Below are positions 1-5,745 of a DNA stretch of 6,039 nt, piece by piece. This DNA is from Caldilineaceae bacterium (GTDB taxonomy: Bacteria; Chloroflexota; Anaerolineae; Caldilineales; Caldilineaceae). The first letter of the stretch is position 1; the number at the start of each line of letters is the position of its first letter. Both the position numbers and the translations under genes were made by a program. The notes under the pieces are model-generated. The model did no database searches. It worked only from the letters and a program-made list of their open reading frames with translations, and was not told the origin of the DNA. The DNA lies in assembly GCA_012032975.1 (NCBI GenBank), contig JAAUPU010000209.1, positions 1 through 6,039 on the forward strand, read 5' to 3'.

Positions 1-1
1 C

Positions 2-682
2 TTTTTCCGTGGCTGCGAAAAGTTTACGCCCACCAAAGTGGTCGGAGATGCAGTGGCCATCGTCGCCGCGATCCGCGATGCGGTCGGCTACGAGATCGAC
101 CTGGGCGTGGAGATCCACCGCAACTTGCGCCCGGAGGAGGCCGTCATCCTTGCCCACGAGCTGCTGCCCTTCCGCATGTTGTACTACGAAGACCCACTGG
201 CGCCGGAGAGCGTGGAGGCCATGGAATATGTGGCCCAGCGCATCCACCTGCCCATCGCGACCGGCGAGCGCTTCTACAACATCTACCAGTTCAAGGAGCT
301 GATCGACCGCAAGACGGTCAGCCTGATCCGCTCGGACCCATCGCTGGCCGGCGGCTTTACCCAGTGCAAGAAGATCGCCGGCATGGCCGAGGCCGCGTTC
401 GTGGGCGTCTTCCCGCACCTCATGGGCAGCCCGCTCAACATCAGCGCCTTCGTCCAGTTCGACGCGTCGATCCCCAACTATGTGCTGATGGAGAGCTACA
501 CCTCGTCCGACATCTTCAACGACATCGTGGACCATCCACCGCTGCGCGACGGCGGCTACATCGTCGTGCCGGATCGACCGGGTCTCGGCGCGCAGATCGA
601 CGAGAGCAAGCTGGCCCAGTATCCGTACAAACCCAAGCGCATTCCGGGCGTCTATGGCGCCGATGGGTCGGTCGCTCATTAG
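2..682 (+). CDS. Mandelate racemase / galactonate dehydratase-like enzyme (enolase superfamily), 5'-truncated by window edge
   Basis: The frame is open from base 2 (FFRGCEKF...), so only the last 226 residues are present; the N-terminal capping domain and the start of the barrel are outside the window. What remains is most of the (beta/alpha)8 barrel. Numbering from the internal GTG at 38, the three expected Mg2+ ligands are E25 (in GVEIHRN), E51 (in YYEDP) and E77 (in TGERF). H27 follows the first ligand, as the His in the DFHGR motif of D-galactonate dehydratase does. The SDPSLAGG segment (D100) and PHLMGSP (H127) match the Asp/His catalytic dyad region, and E152 (LMES) matches the late barrel Glu. 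Family members abstract the alpha proton of a sugar acid and usually dehydrate it to a 2-keto-3-deoxy acid in the cytoplasm. The substrate cannot be read from sequence. The first ligand is Glu where GalD and ManD relatives commonly have Asp. The GTG at 38 is not a credible start because homologous sequence continues upstream of it. Confidence 0.88.
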   Translation, partial: FFRGCEKFTPTKVVGDAVAIVAAIRDAVGYEIDLGVEIHRNLRPEEAVILAHELLPFRMLYYEDPLAPESVEAMEYVAQRIHLPIATGERFYNIYQFKELIDRKTVSLIRSDPSLAGGFTQCKKIAGMAEAAFVGVFPHLMGSPLNISAFVQFDASIPNYVLMESYTSSDIFNDIVDHPPLRDGGYIVVPDRPGLGAQIDESKLAQYPYKPKRIPGVYGADGSVAH

Positions 683-684
683 GA

Positions 685-713
685 TTGAAAAAGCGATGGA
701 TCGTTTGTATACT
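685..713 (+). promoter_or_regulatory. Sigma70-type promoter of the toxin-antitoxin operon
   Basis: TTGAAA (685-690) and TATACT (708-713) are separated by exactly 17 bases; each differs from the bacterial housekeeping consensus at one position. The promoter begins three bases after the stop of the upstream dehydratase gene. Transcription would start near 719-721, leaving a leader of about 50 bases before the antitoxin start. This is seen directly as a motif match; use in vivo is inferred. Confidence 0.7.
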
Positions 714-737
714 GTACAACAGTGTTGTCAATTGTAC
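705..737. promoter_or_regulatory. Nested inverted repeats, probable antitoxin operator
   Basis: Three overlapping inverted repeats share the half-site TACAA/TTGTA. TTGTA (705-709) pairs with TACAA (715-719) across the -10 box. ACAACA (716-721) pairs with TGTTGT (723-728) around a single G. GTACAA (714-719) pairs with TTGTAC (732-737). They cover the -10 box and the expected transcription start. Phd/YefM antitoxins bind such palindromes, alone and with toxin, to repress their own operon, so this is the likely autoregulatory site. Binding is inferred. Confidence 0.6.
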
Positions 738-762
738 GGTTGTGTTCGGTGATGCCTACGCC

Positions 763-767
763 AGGAG
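763..767 (+). promoter_or_regulatory. Ribosome binding site of the antitoxin
   Basis: AGGAG lies three bases before the ATG at 771 and six bases before the adjacent in-frame ATG at 774. The six-base spacing is nearer the optimum, so translation may begin at 774, shortening the protein by one Met only. Confidence 0.55.
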
Positions 768-770
768 AAG

Positions 771-1091
771 ATGATGGCCCGCACAGCAACTCAACACCGA
801 CTGGGAGCCACCGAACTGCGCAATCAGTTGGGCAAGTTGCTCAACCGAGTGCAAGCACGCAAAGAGCATCTGCTCATCGAGAAGCTGGGCATTCCTGTGG
901 CGGCAGTGATCAGCATGGAAGAGTATGAAGAATATCAGCGCCTGACGGGGGTGAATCCGCCACTGGCGGATGAGACGAACCTATATCCGCTGCGGGGAAG
1001 TGCCAACGTGGAGCTCGATCCATCCGCGCCCGCAGTCAACCCGGATGAATGGGATGCAGCGCGAGGGGCGTTGATCGATGATCGTCCTTGA
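771..1091 (+). CDS. Phd/YefM-family antitoxin
   Basis: This 106-residue protein is the probable antitoxin and transcriptional repressor of the PIN toxin encoded just downstream. The N-terminal part (about residues 8-60: LGATELRNQLGKLL..., then LLIEKLGIPVAAVISMEEYEEYQRL) follows the Phd/YefM pattern: a helix that positions the DNA-binding dimer, then a strand pair ending in PVAAVIS and an amphipathic helix rich in E, Y and L. The remaining C-terminal part (about 61-106) is acidic and Pro-rich, as expected of the flexible tail that wraps and blocks the toxin. Its last 14 bases overlap the toxin start, so the two are translationally coupled and antitoxin is made first. A strong promoter and palindromic operator precede it. 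Family assignment is by recognised pattern; neutralisation of the neighbouring toxin is inferred from the gene pair. Confidence 0.85.
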   Translation: MMARTATQHRLGATELRNQLGKLLNRVQARKEHLLIEKLGIPVAAVISMEEYEEYQRLTGVNPPLADETNLYPLRGSANVELDPSAPAVNPDEWDAARGALIDDRP

Positions 1092-1467
1092 CACCCATGT
1101 TTTTCTCTGGTGGGTGGTGGATCCAGACCGGTTGACCAATCCACAGAAGGACGCAATTCAGCGTCATGAAGCCGAACGAATCGGCGTCAGCGCCATCACC
1201 TGCTGGGAGATCGCCAAGCTCAACCAGTTGGGTCGGCTCACCCTCGACCGGAGCCTGGTTGATTGGCTCGAAACCGCTTTGTCCTACCCGGGAATTGAGC
1301 TGCTGCCACTCACACCCGAAATCGCCATCGCATCCACTCAGTTGCCAGACGGCTTTCACAGCGATCCAGCCGATGAGATGCTGATCGCCACGGCACGCGT
1401 CTTCGACTGCCCGCTGGTCACGGCAGATCGAAAGGTACGGGCATATCCGCATGTGGTTACAATCTGA
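1078..1467 (+). CDS. vapC: PIN-domain RNase toxin (VapC family)
   Basis: This 129-residue protein is a single PIN domain, the usual size for VapC toxins. The acidic residues of the Mg2+/Mn2+-dependent ribonuclease centre are all present: D5 in the N-terminal LDTH motif, E44 in CWEIAKL, D96 and D99 in DPADEMLIATA, and D117 in VTADRKV. The toxin is therefore predicted catalytically competent. VapC enzymes cleave specific RNAs, often initiator tRNA or the 23S sarcin-ricin loop, and stop translation; this one's target cannot be told. Its ATG lies inside the 3' end of the antitoxin gene (14-base overlap, different frame), the standard arrangement for coupled TA pairs. The partner is Phd/YefM-like instead of the AbrB- or RHH-type VapB of the textbook pair, a combination known from many environmental bacteria. 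A short hairpin follows the stop codon directly. Confidence 0.9.
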   Translation: MIVLDTHVFLWWVVDPDRLTNPQKDAIQRHEAERIGVSAITCWEIAKLNQLGRLTLDRSLVDWLETALSYPGIELLPLTPEIAIASTQLPDGFHSDPADEMLIATARVFDCPLVTADRKVRAYPHVVTI

Positions 1468-1468
1468 A

Positions 1469-1503
1469 CTCCAGGACATGTTTCCATTCAGCGCCCCCTG
1501 GAG
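1469..1503 (+). terminator. Inverted repeat directly after the toxin gene, weak terminator candidate
   Basis: CTCCAGG (1469-1475) and CCTGGAG (1497-1503) form a perfect 7-bp stem with a 21-base loop, starting two bases after the vapC stop. There is no T tract, so a classic intrinsic terminator is doubtful; it may instead act as a 3'-end stabilising hairpin or be chance. Confidence 0.25.
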
Positions 1504-1570
1504 CATAACCGCGGTTTAGCGATTGCGGGAAAATAACTACCCACAAAGCCACACGAAAACCAGGTTAAAT

Positions 1571-1600
1571 CTTGGTGTTCCTTCGTGAGCTTCATGGATG
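1571..1600 (+). repeat. Degenerate tandem decamers of the CTTCGTG type
   Basis: Three imperfect units follow one another: CTTGGTGTTC (1571-1580), CTTCGTGAGC (1581-1590) and CTTCATGGAT (1590-1599). A looser relative, ATTCGTGTTGG, occurs at 1653-1663. The units resemble the CCTTCGTG-type short repeats that I recall from intergenic regions of many environmental bacteria; that link is from memory and not tested. No coding frame covers them. Confidence 0.35.
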
Positions 1601-1614
1601 CTTTTAATTTTGGA

Positions 1615-1645
1615 TTGGCCTTACACGGAATCGCCTCTGTATACT
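1615..1645 (+). promoter_or_regulatory. Possible promoter of the membrane phosphohydrolase gene
   Basis: TATACT (1640-1645), the same -10 hexamer as in the TA promoter, lies 43 bases before the ATG. The best -35 candidate is TTGGCC (1615-1620) at a long 19-base spacing, so the match is weak. The spacer 1468-1688 must hold a promoter if the gene is not read through from vapC. Confidence 0.3.
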
Positions 1646-1688
1646 CCGCGTCATTCGTGTTGGTCTGAATTGTAGCCGGAGAGGAATC

Positions 1689-4385
1689 ATGACCCACACC
1701 ATCAAGACCATCGTCAAGAACCTTGTGCGCATCGCCGTCCTCTGGGTGGTGGATGCGCTGTCCCTGGCCGCGGCGGCGTGGCTTTTGCCAGGTCTGACCT
1801 TCCAGAGCGACGACGGCACCCCGATCTGGGTGCTCACGATTTCGGCTGCGCTGCTGCTCGCGCTGATCAACTTCCTGATCCGCCCACTCGTACTCCTGAT
1901 CGCGCGGCCGCTGGGCTGGATCGCCACGCTGGTCATCGGCTTCCTGGTCAACGCGGTGGCGCTCTGGGCGACGGCCTGGCTGTTGCCAGGCTTCAACGTG
2001 ACCTTCTGGGGCGGACTCTTCGGCGGCATCGGAATCGCCTTCTTCAACACGATCCTCACCGGCATCCTGGATGTGGACGAGGAAGGCTCGTGGTATCAGA
2101 ATCGCATCGAGCGGCTGGCGGCCGAGGCGCCCTTCGACAGCGCGAGCGAACCCGGTCGCGGTTTGATGATGGTCGAAATCGATGGGCTGAGCTACTGGCA
2201 TGTCAAGAAAGCATTGGCCGACGGGCTGATGCCGACCTTGCAGGCGATGATCGACGAGGACGGTTTTGAGCTTTCCCACGTCGATTGCGGTCTGCCGTCG
2301 ATGACTTCGGCCTGCCAGGCCGGGATCATGTTTGGCGACAACTTCGACATTCCCGCCTATCGCTGGTACGACAAGAGCAAGCAGAAGCTCTATGTCTCTG
2401 CCGGGGACGCAACCGAGTTGAACGCCCGCTACGGCCACGGCCAGGGCTTGATGCGCCACGGCTCCAGCATCATGAACATGTTCAACGGCGATGCGGAGAA
2501 GTCCATGTTCACCATGGCCAACATGTTCGAGGCGGACAAAAGTGAGAAGAAGCGTCGCGCCGAGGATGCAGCCCTGCTCATGCTCGACCCCTATTTTCTG
2601 ACGCGCGCCATCGCGCTCTTTCTTGCCGAAGTGGTGCGCGAACTCTGGCAGGGCTGGCAACAGAAGCGCCACGATGTCCAGCCGCGCCTCAATCGGCTGG
2701 CGCATGGCTACCCCTTCCTGCGCGCGGCCATGTGCGTGCTGATGCGCGACATCTCGACCAACATCGCCATCCTGGACATGATGCGCGGCGCACCCTCGAT
2801 CTACATGCTCTACCTGGGCTATGACGAAGTGGCCCATCATTCCGGCCCGTGGACCGAAGACGCCTTTGGCGACCTCAAACGGCTGGACCAAACCTTCGCC
2901 CGCCTGCGTCACGTGGCAAAGGAGAAGGCGCCTCGTCCCTACGATCTGATTGTTCTCTCTGACCACGGCCAGTCCTTTGGGCCGACCTTCAAGCAGCGTT
3001 ATGGCATCAGCGTCAAGGAGTTGATCGAGCAGAACTTGCCGCAGGGCACTACCGTCGCCCAGGCCATCGGCGGCGATACAGGCGCCAATGGCCTGGCCAG
3101 CGTGGCCAACGAGCTGGTCAACGTGCAGGAGAGCGAAGCGGGCACTGCGTTCGACAAGGCGGTCGCCAAACAGGGGCAAAAGCTTGCCGAGCGGGGTGCG
3201 GACGCAGTCGAGGAGGGGGTCGCGGCCGAGGAGACCGCATCCGTCACCGCCTATGGCAGCGGCAACGCGGCCCAGGTCTACTTCGATCTCTATCCACGCA
3301 AGATCCTGCTCAGCGAACTGGAGGCCGCGTTTCCTGGCATGGTCGATGCCGTGGTTCAGCACGAGGGGATCGGACTGGTCATCGGCTATGAGGAGGATGG
3401 CGCCCCGCTTGCCATCGGCAAGAATGGGCGACGAAATCTGAAAACGGGCGAGGTAACCGGGGAGGATCCCGTGTTACCCTATGCGCGCGAGGAGGGACCA
3501 GGCGTAGCCACGCTTGAAAAGCGCGTCTGGCAGCTCAAGCGGGTGATGGACTTTCCCAGCGCCGGCGACCTCTGGCTGATCAGCTCCGTCTATCCCGACG
3601 GCACGGTCGCTGCGTTGGAGGAGCTGATCGGCAGCCACGGCGGCGTCGGCGGCGAGCAGACCGATGCCTTCATCCTGCATCCGGCCGATATGGAGGTGCC
3701 CGACACCCGCAATGCCACCGACGTCTTCCACATTCTGAACAACCATCGCGGCGCGGCGGTTGTAGAAAAATCACAGGTCGCCGAAGAGACAGTCTCAGAC
3801 TGGTCGCTCGCCAACTTACGCAGCGGTATCGGTCAGGTGCGCACCTGGTTGAACTATGCCATCCGCTGCATTTTCCTGGACCGCTCTGCCTATGCGGCGG
3901 TCGTCCGAGACCCACAGATGACCGGGCCTGCGCTGCTGATCGCCCTGGTCATGCTGACCTTTGTCGCGATCTCCTATGAAGGCGCAATGGAGTTGCGACA
4001 GTGGCTGGCGGCCGTGGGCCTCTGGCTTCTTTCCGTCCTGGTGCTGGTTGCGGCCGGCTATTTGCTGACCAAGAAAGGTCACTTCACCAAGACATTCCGT
4101 GCGCTCGGTTTCTCCCAGTCGGTCTATGTGCTGGGCGTCTTGACCGTCGTTCCGCTGCTCGCATCGCCGATCCGGCTGTTGATGCTGGTCCTCGGCTTTC
4201 TGGCGACCTGGATGGGCGCCGCGGTCGCCCATGAAACCCGCGGGTGGAAGACGCTCCTGCTGCCCGTCGTCGCCTATGCCGTGCTGCTGATCGGCGCCGT
4301 GCTGGTCAACGCGCTCTTCACCGGCGCCGAGTTTACGGTCCAGAGTGTGTTGTCCAGCTTTGGCATCGCGCCGCCGGCCCGGTGA
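1689..4385 (+). CDS. Membrane protein with PF04020/YvlD-like, type I phosphodiesterase (alkaline phosphatase superfamily) and Yip1-like domains
   Basis: This 898-residue protein joins three modules. Residues ~13-125 hold four hydrophobic helices of the PF04020 'phage holin family 4'/YvlD type; AWLLPG recurs at 30-35 and 96-101, showing a duplicated two-helix unit. Residues ~155-690 form an alkaline-phosphatase-superfamily domain like type I phosphodiesterase/nucleotide pyrophosphatase. Its two-metal centre appears complete: D165 (EIDG), T206 (PSMTS, nucleophile position), D379 and H383 (YDEVAHH), D425 and H426 (LSDHGQ), and H650 (GSHGG). A helical insert of about 80 residues (~262-345) and an Ala/Glu-rich loop (~484-520) interrupt it. 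Residues ~713-880 form a Yip1-like block with about five hydrophobic helices. No signal peptide is visible. The substrate, a phosphodiester or phosphomonoester, is unknown. The start is supported by GGAGAGGA (1678-1685) just before the ATG. 'Holin' is a family name only; no lysis role is implied. Domain calls are by recognised motifs; the overall role in the envelope is inference. Confidence 0.85.
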   Translation: MTHTIKTIVKNLVRIAVLWVVDALSLAAAAWLLPGLTFQSDDGTPIWVLTISAALLLALINFLIRPLVLLIARPLGWIATLVIGFLVNAVALWATAWLLPGFNVTFWGGLFGGIGIAFFNTILTGILDVDEEGSWYQNRIERLAAEAPFDSASEPGRGLMMVEIDGLSYWHVKKALADGLMPTLQAMIDEDGFELSHVDCGLPSMTSACQAGIMFGDNFDIPAYRWYDKSKQKLYVSAGDATELNARYGHGQGLMRHGSSIMNMFNGDAEKSMFTMANMFEADKSEKKRRAEDAALLMLDPYFLTRAIALFLAEVVRELWQGWQQKRHDVQPRLNRLAHGYPFLRAAMCVLMRDISTNIAILDMMRGAPSIYMLYLGYDEVAHHSGPWTEDAFGDLKRLDQTFARLRHVAKEKAPRPYDLIVLSDHGQSFGPTFKQRYGISVKELIEQNLPQGTTVAQAIGGDTGANGLASVANELVNVQESEAGTAFDKAVAKQGQKLAERGADAVEEGVAAEETASVTAYGSGNAAQVYFDLYPRKILLSELEAAFPGMVDAVVQHEGIGLVIGYEEDGAPLAIGKNGRRNLKTGEVTGEDPVLPYAREEGPGVATLEKRVWQLKRVMDFPSAGDLWLISSVYPDGTVAALEELIGSHGGVGGEQTDAFILHPADMEVPDTRNATDVFHILNNHRGAAVVEKSQVAEETVSDWSLANLRSGIGQVRTWLNYAIRCIFLDRSAYAAVVRDPQMTGPALLIALVMLTFVAISYEGAMELRQWLAAVGLWLLSVLVLVAAGYLLTKKGHFTKTFRALGFSQSVYVLGVLTVVPLLASPIRLLMLVLGFLATWMGAAVAHETRGWKTLLLPVVAYAVLLIGAVLVNALFTGAEFTVQSVLSSFGIAPPAR

Positions 4386-4388
4386 TGG

Positions 4389-4427
4389 GTCGGACGCGCT
4401 GCTTCGCCTGGCGGCATCCTGTCCGAC
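4389..4427 (+). terminator. Inverted repeat just after the phosphohydrolase gene
   Basis: GTCGGAC (4389-4395) and GTCCGAC (4421-4427) form a perfect 7-bp stem with a 25-base loop, three bases past the stop codon. No T run follows (TTAAGCAAG), so termination is uncertain. Confidence 0.25.
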
Positions 4428-4456
4428 TTAAGCAAGAGTGCGTATCGACATGATCC

Positions 4457-4478
4457 GCCGTTTCCGATTCATAACGGC
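4457..4478. terminator. Short hairpin in the convergent spacer, possible terminator
   Basis: GCCGTT (4457-4462) and AACGGC (4473-4478) form a 6-bp stem with a 10-base loop between two convergent genes. On the plus strand it is followed by a pyrimidine-rich stretch (TCTGTCCCTTCATT) in place of a true T tract. It is the better terminator candidate of the two hairpins in this 102-base spacer but still weak. Confidence 0.3.
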
Positions 4479-4487
4479 TCTGTCCCT

Positions 4488-5630
4488 TCATTGAGGATGG
4501 CCAGATAGCGTATGAGCAAAGATGCGGTTGCGCCGTCCGCCGGTCAATTCCCGCACAATTCCCAGGTCCGAGAGAGCGTTGATGCTCTTGGAGGCCGTGG
4601 GGAAGGAAAGTCCGATGTGATCAGAAAGCTCGTTCAGGGTGATTACCGGTCGCTGGCAGAGTACGTTGAAGACGCGTATGGCGCTAGAGGCACTTCGCCC
4701 CACGGATTGCACCCGGGCAGCGTCCTCCTTGAAAAGCGCCACCAGCCTTTGGGCCGTGCCAACGGCATTGGATGCTGTACTCGCCACCCCCTCCAAAAAG
4801 AAATCCACCCAGGCCTCCCAATCGCCTGTAGCGCGCACCTCGTCGAGCAACCGGTAATAGTCCGATCGATGCTGCTTGAAGAAGAGACTCAAGTAGAGTA
4901 GAGGGCTGGTGAGTACCTGTCCGTGGTGCAGGATGAAGGCGATCAGCAGCCGTCCCATTCGACCGTTGCCGTCCAGAAAGGGGTGGATCGTCTCAAACTG
5001 GACGTGGGCCAGAGCCGCCGCGAGCAGAACAGGGTAAGGTGTATCCTCGTCGTGAATAAAGCGTTCCAGGGCAGCCATGCACGCGTGGACCTGATCCGGC
5101 GGCGGCGGCACGAAAGAGGCGTTGCCCGGACGGGTGCCGCCAATCCAGTTCTGGGTGTGGCGAAATTCGCCAGGGGATTTGTCGCTACCCCGACCGCGGG
5201 CCAACAGCACCTGGTGCATTTCGCGCAGGAGCCGGTTGGAGAGGGGAAAGCCATCCCGCAGGCGGGCCATGCCATGTTCCAGCGCGGCCACATAGCCGGA
5301 GACTTCTATTACATCATCCAGTGGTGTGCCGGGTGCTTCGTCCAGCTCGAAAAGCAGCAGGTCGGCCAGAGAAGATTGAGTGCCTTCGATCTGGGAGGAA
5401 AGCACAGCTTCGCGGCGCACGTAGGCATAGAGGAAGATATTGGGGTCGGGCAGCAGCAGGGAAATGCTGTCGAGACGCCCGACGGCCAGGGTGGCCTGTT
5501 CCAACAGGCGCTGGCTGGCGCTGGAAATCTTCAGCGCTGGGCTGGGCGGCAGTGGGTGTGGAACGAAGGCCCGCACTTGTTCGCCCGCGATGGTGCGTAT
5601 CTCATATTCGCCTGTGCTTCCTCGTCGCAT
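4488..5630 (-). CDS. Fic-domain protein with N-terminal inhibitory motif and C-terminal winged helix (SoFic-like)
   Basis: This 380-residue protein belongs to the Fic family, whose members usually transfer AMP from ATP to a Ser, Thr or Tyr hydroxyl of a target protein. The order of parts matches the Shewanella SoFic type in content and length. A Fic N-terminal helical region (~35-115) carries the inhibitory motif S78-x-x-x-E82-G83, which marks a class II, self-inhibited enzyme. The flap region NWIGGTRPGNASFVPPPP (~161-178) precedes the core motif HPFLDGNGRMGR (216-227), with catalytic H216, D220 and the phosphate-binding GNGR and R227 all intact. A winged helix-turn-helix (~313-372: LNELSDHIGLSFPTASKSINALSDLGIV) suggests DNA binding and possible autoregulation. 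The ATG is supported by AAGGTG ten bases upstream, inside an imperfect palindrome. No antitoxin-like partner gene lies beside it, in keeping with built-in inhibition. The target protein is unknown. Confidence 0.93.
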   Translation of the reverse strand: MRRGSTGEYEIRTIAGEQVRAFVPHPLPPSPALKISSASQRLLEQATLAVGRLDSISLLLPDPNIFLYAYVRREAVLSSQIEGTQSSLADLLLFELDEAPGTPLDDVIEVSGYVAALEHGMARLRDGFPLSNRLLREMHQVLLARGRGSDKSPGEFRHTQNWIGGTRPGNASFVPPPPDQVHACMAALERFIHDEDTPYPVLLAAALAHVQFETIHPFLDGNGRMGRLLIAFILHHGQVLTSPLLYLSLFFKQHRSDYYRLLDEVRATGDWEAWVDFFLEGVASTASNAVGTAQRLVALFKEDAARVQSVGRSASSAIRVFNVLCQRPVITLNELSDHIGLSFPTASKSINALSDLGIVRELTGGRRNRIFAHTLSGHPQ

Positions 5631-5745
5631 GGTATACGCTCACCTTATTCAATGATCGCTCAATAAGCCAGCATACTATTAAAGAGATGAGCCAAAAGAT
5701 TTAATAAGCCCTGTCTACCCGGTATAGCCACATCCGCGTAGTCGC
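5631..5745. other. Upstream region of the Fic gene, AT-richer than its surroundings
   Basis: This 115-base stretch between the broken gene remnant and the Fic start has no credible coding frame. It is visibly richer in A and T (about 5645-5707), as promoter regions often are, and carries the palindrome and the GGCTTATT repeat. A minus-strand -10-like TATGCT (5671-5676) exists but I found no well-spaced -35, so I name no promoter. Confidence 0.4.
5644..5667. promoter_or_regulatory. Imperfect palindrome overlapping the Fic ribosome binding site, operator candidate
   Basis: CTTATT (5644-5649) and AATAAG (5662-5667) are perfect inverted arms around a central GATC (5654-5657), with the same centre and one further matched pair (A5651/T5660), giving 18 of 24 symmetric bases. 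It lies 13 bases upstream of the Fic start codon and overlaps its AAGGTG. The Fic protein's own winged helix is the obvious candidate ligand; this is inference. The half-site text GGCTTATT (minus strand) recurs 41 bases further upstream (5703-5710). Confidence 0.4.

Noticed and set aside
38..682. GTG at 38 as the true start of the dehydratase gene
   Set aside because: The frame is open to base 2 and the barrel sequence needs residues and a whole N-terminal domain upstream; the gene is cut by the window edge.
725..730. TTGTCA as a second -35 box for the TA operon
   Set aside because: The position 17 bases downstream reads GGTGAT, not a -10 box; the upstream TTGAAA/TATACT pair is far better.
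1507..1516. Perfect 10-base palindrome AACCGCGGTT after the TA operon
   Set aside because: Short, isolated and not near a promoter motif; expected by chance in a window of this size.
1689..2070. Prophage or lysis function suggested by the 'phage holin' family name
   Set aside because: PF04020 proteins are mostly chromosomal membrane proteins; no endolysin, integrase or other phage gene is present.
1488..3362. Long minus-strand open frame of 624 codons opposite the membrane phosphohydrolase
   Set aside because: It is rich in His, Gln, Arg and Asp with no recognisable domain, and lies antisense to a frame with complete catalytic motifs and membrane helices. Long antisense frames are expected opposite GC-rich genes.
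4923..5666. Plus-strand open frame of 247 codons opposite the Fic gene
   Set aside because: It is antisense to intact Fic motifs, lacks domain signals and its composition is that of a reverse-complement shadow.
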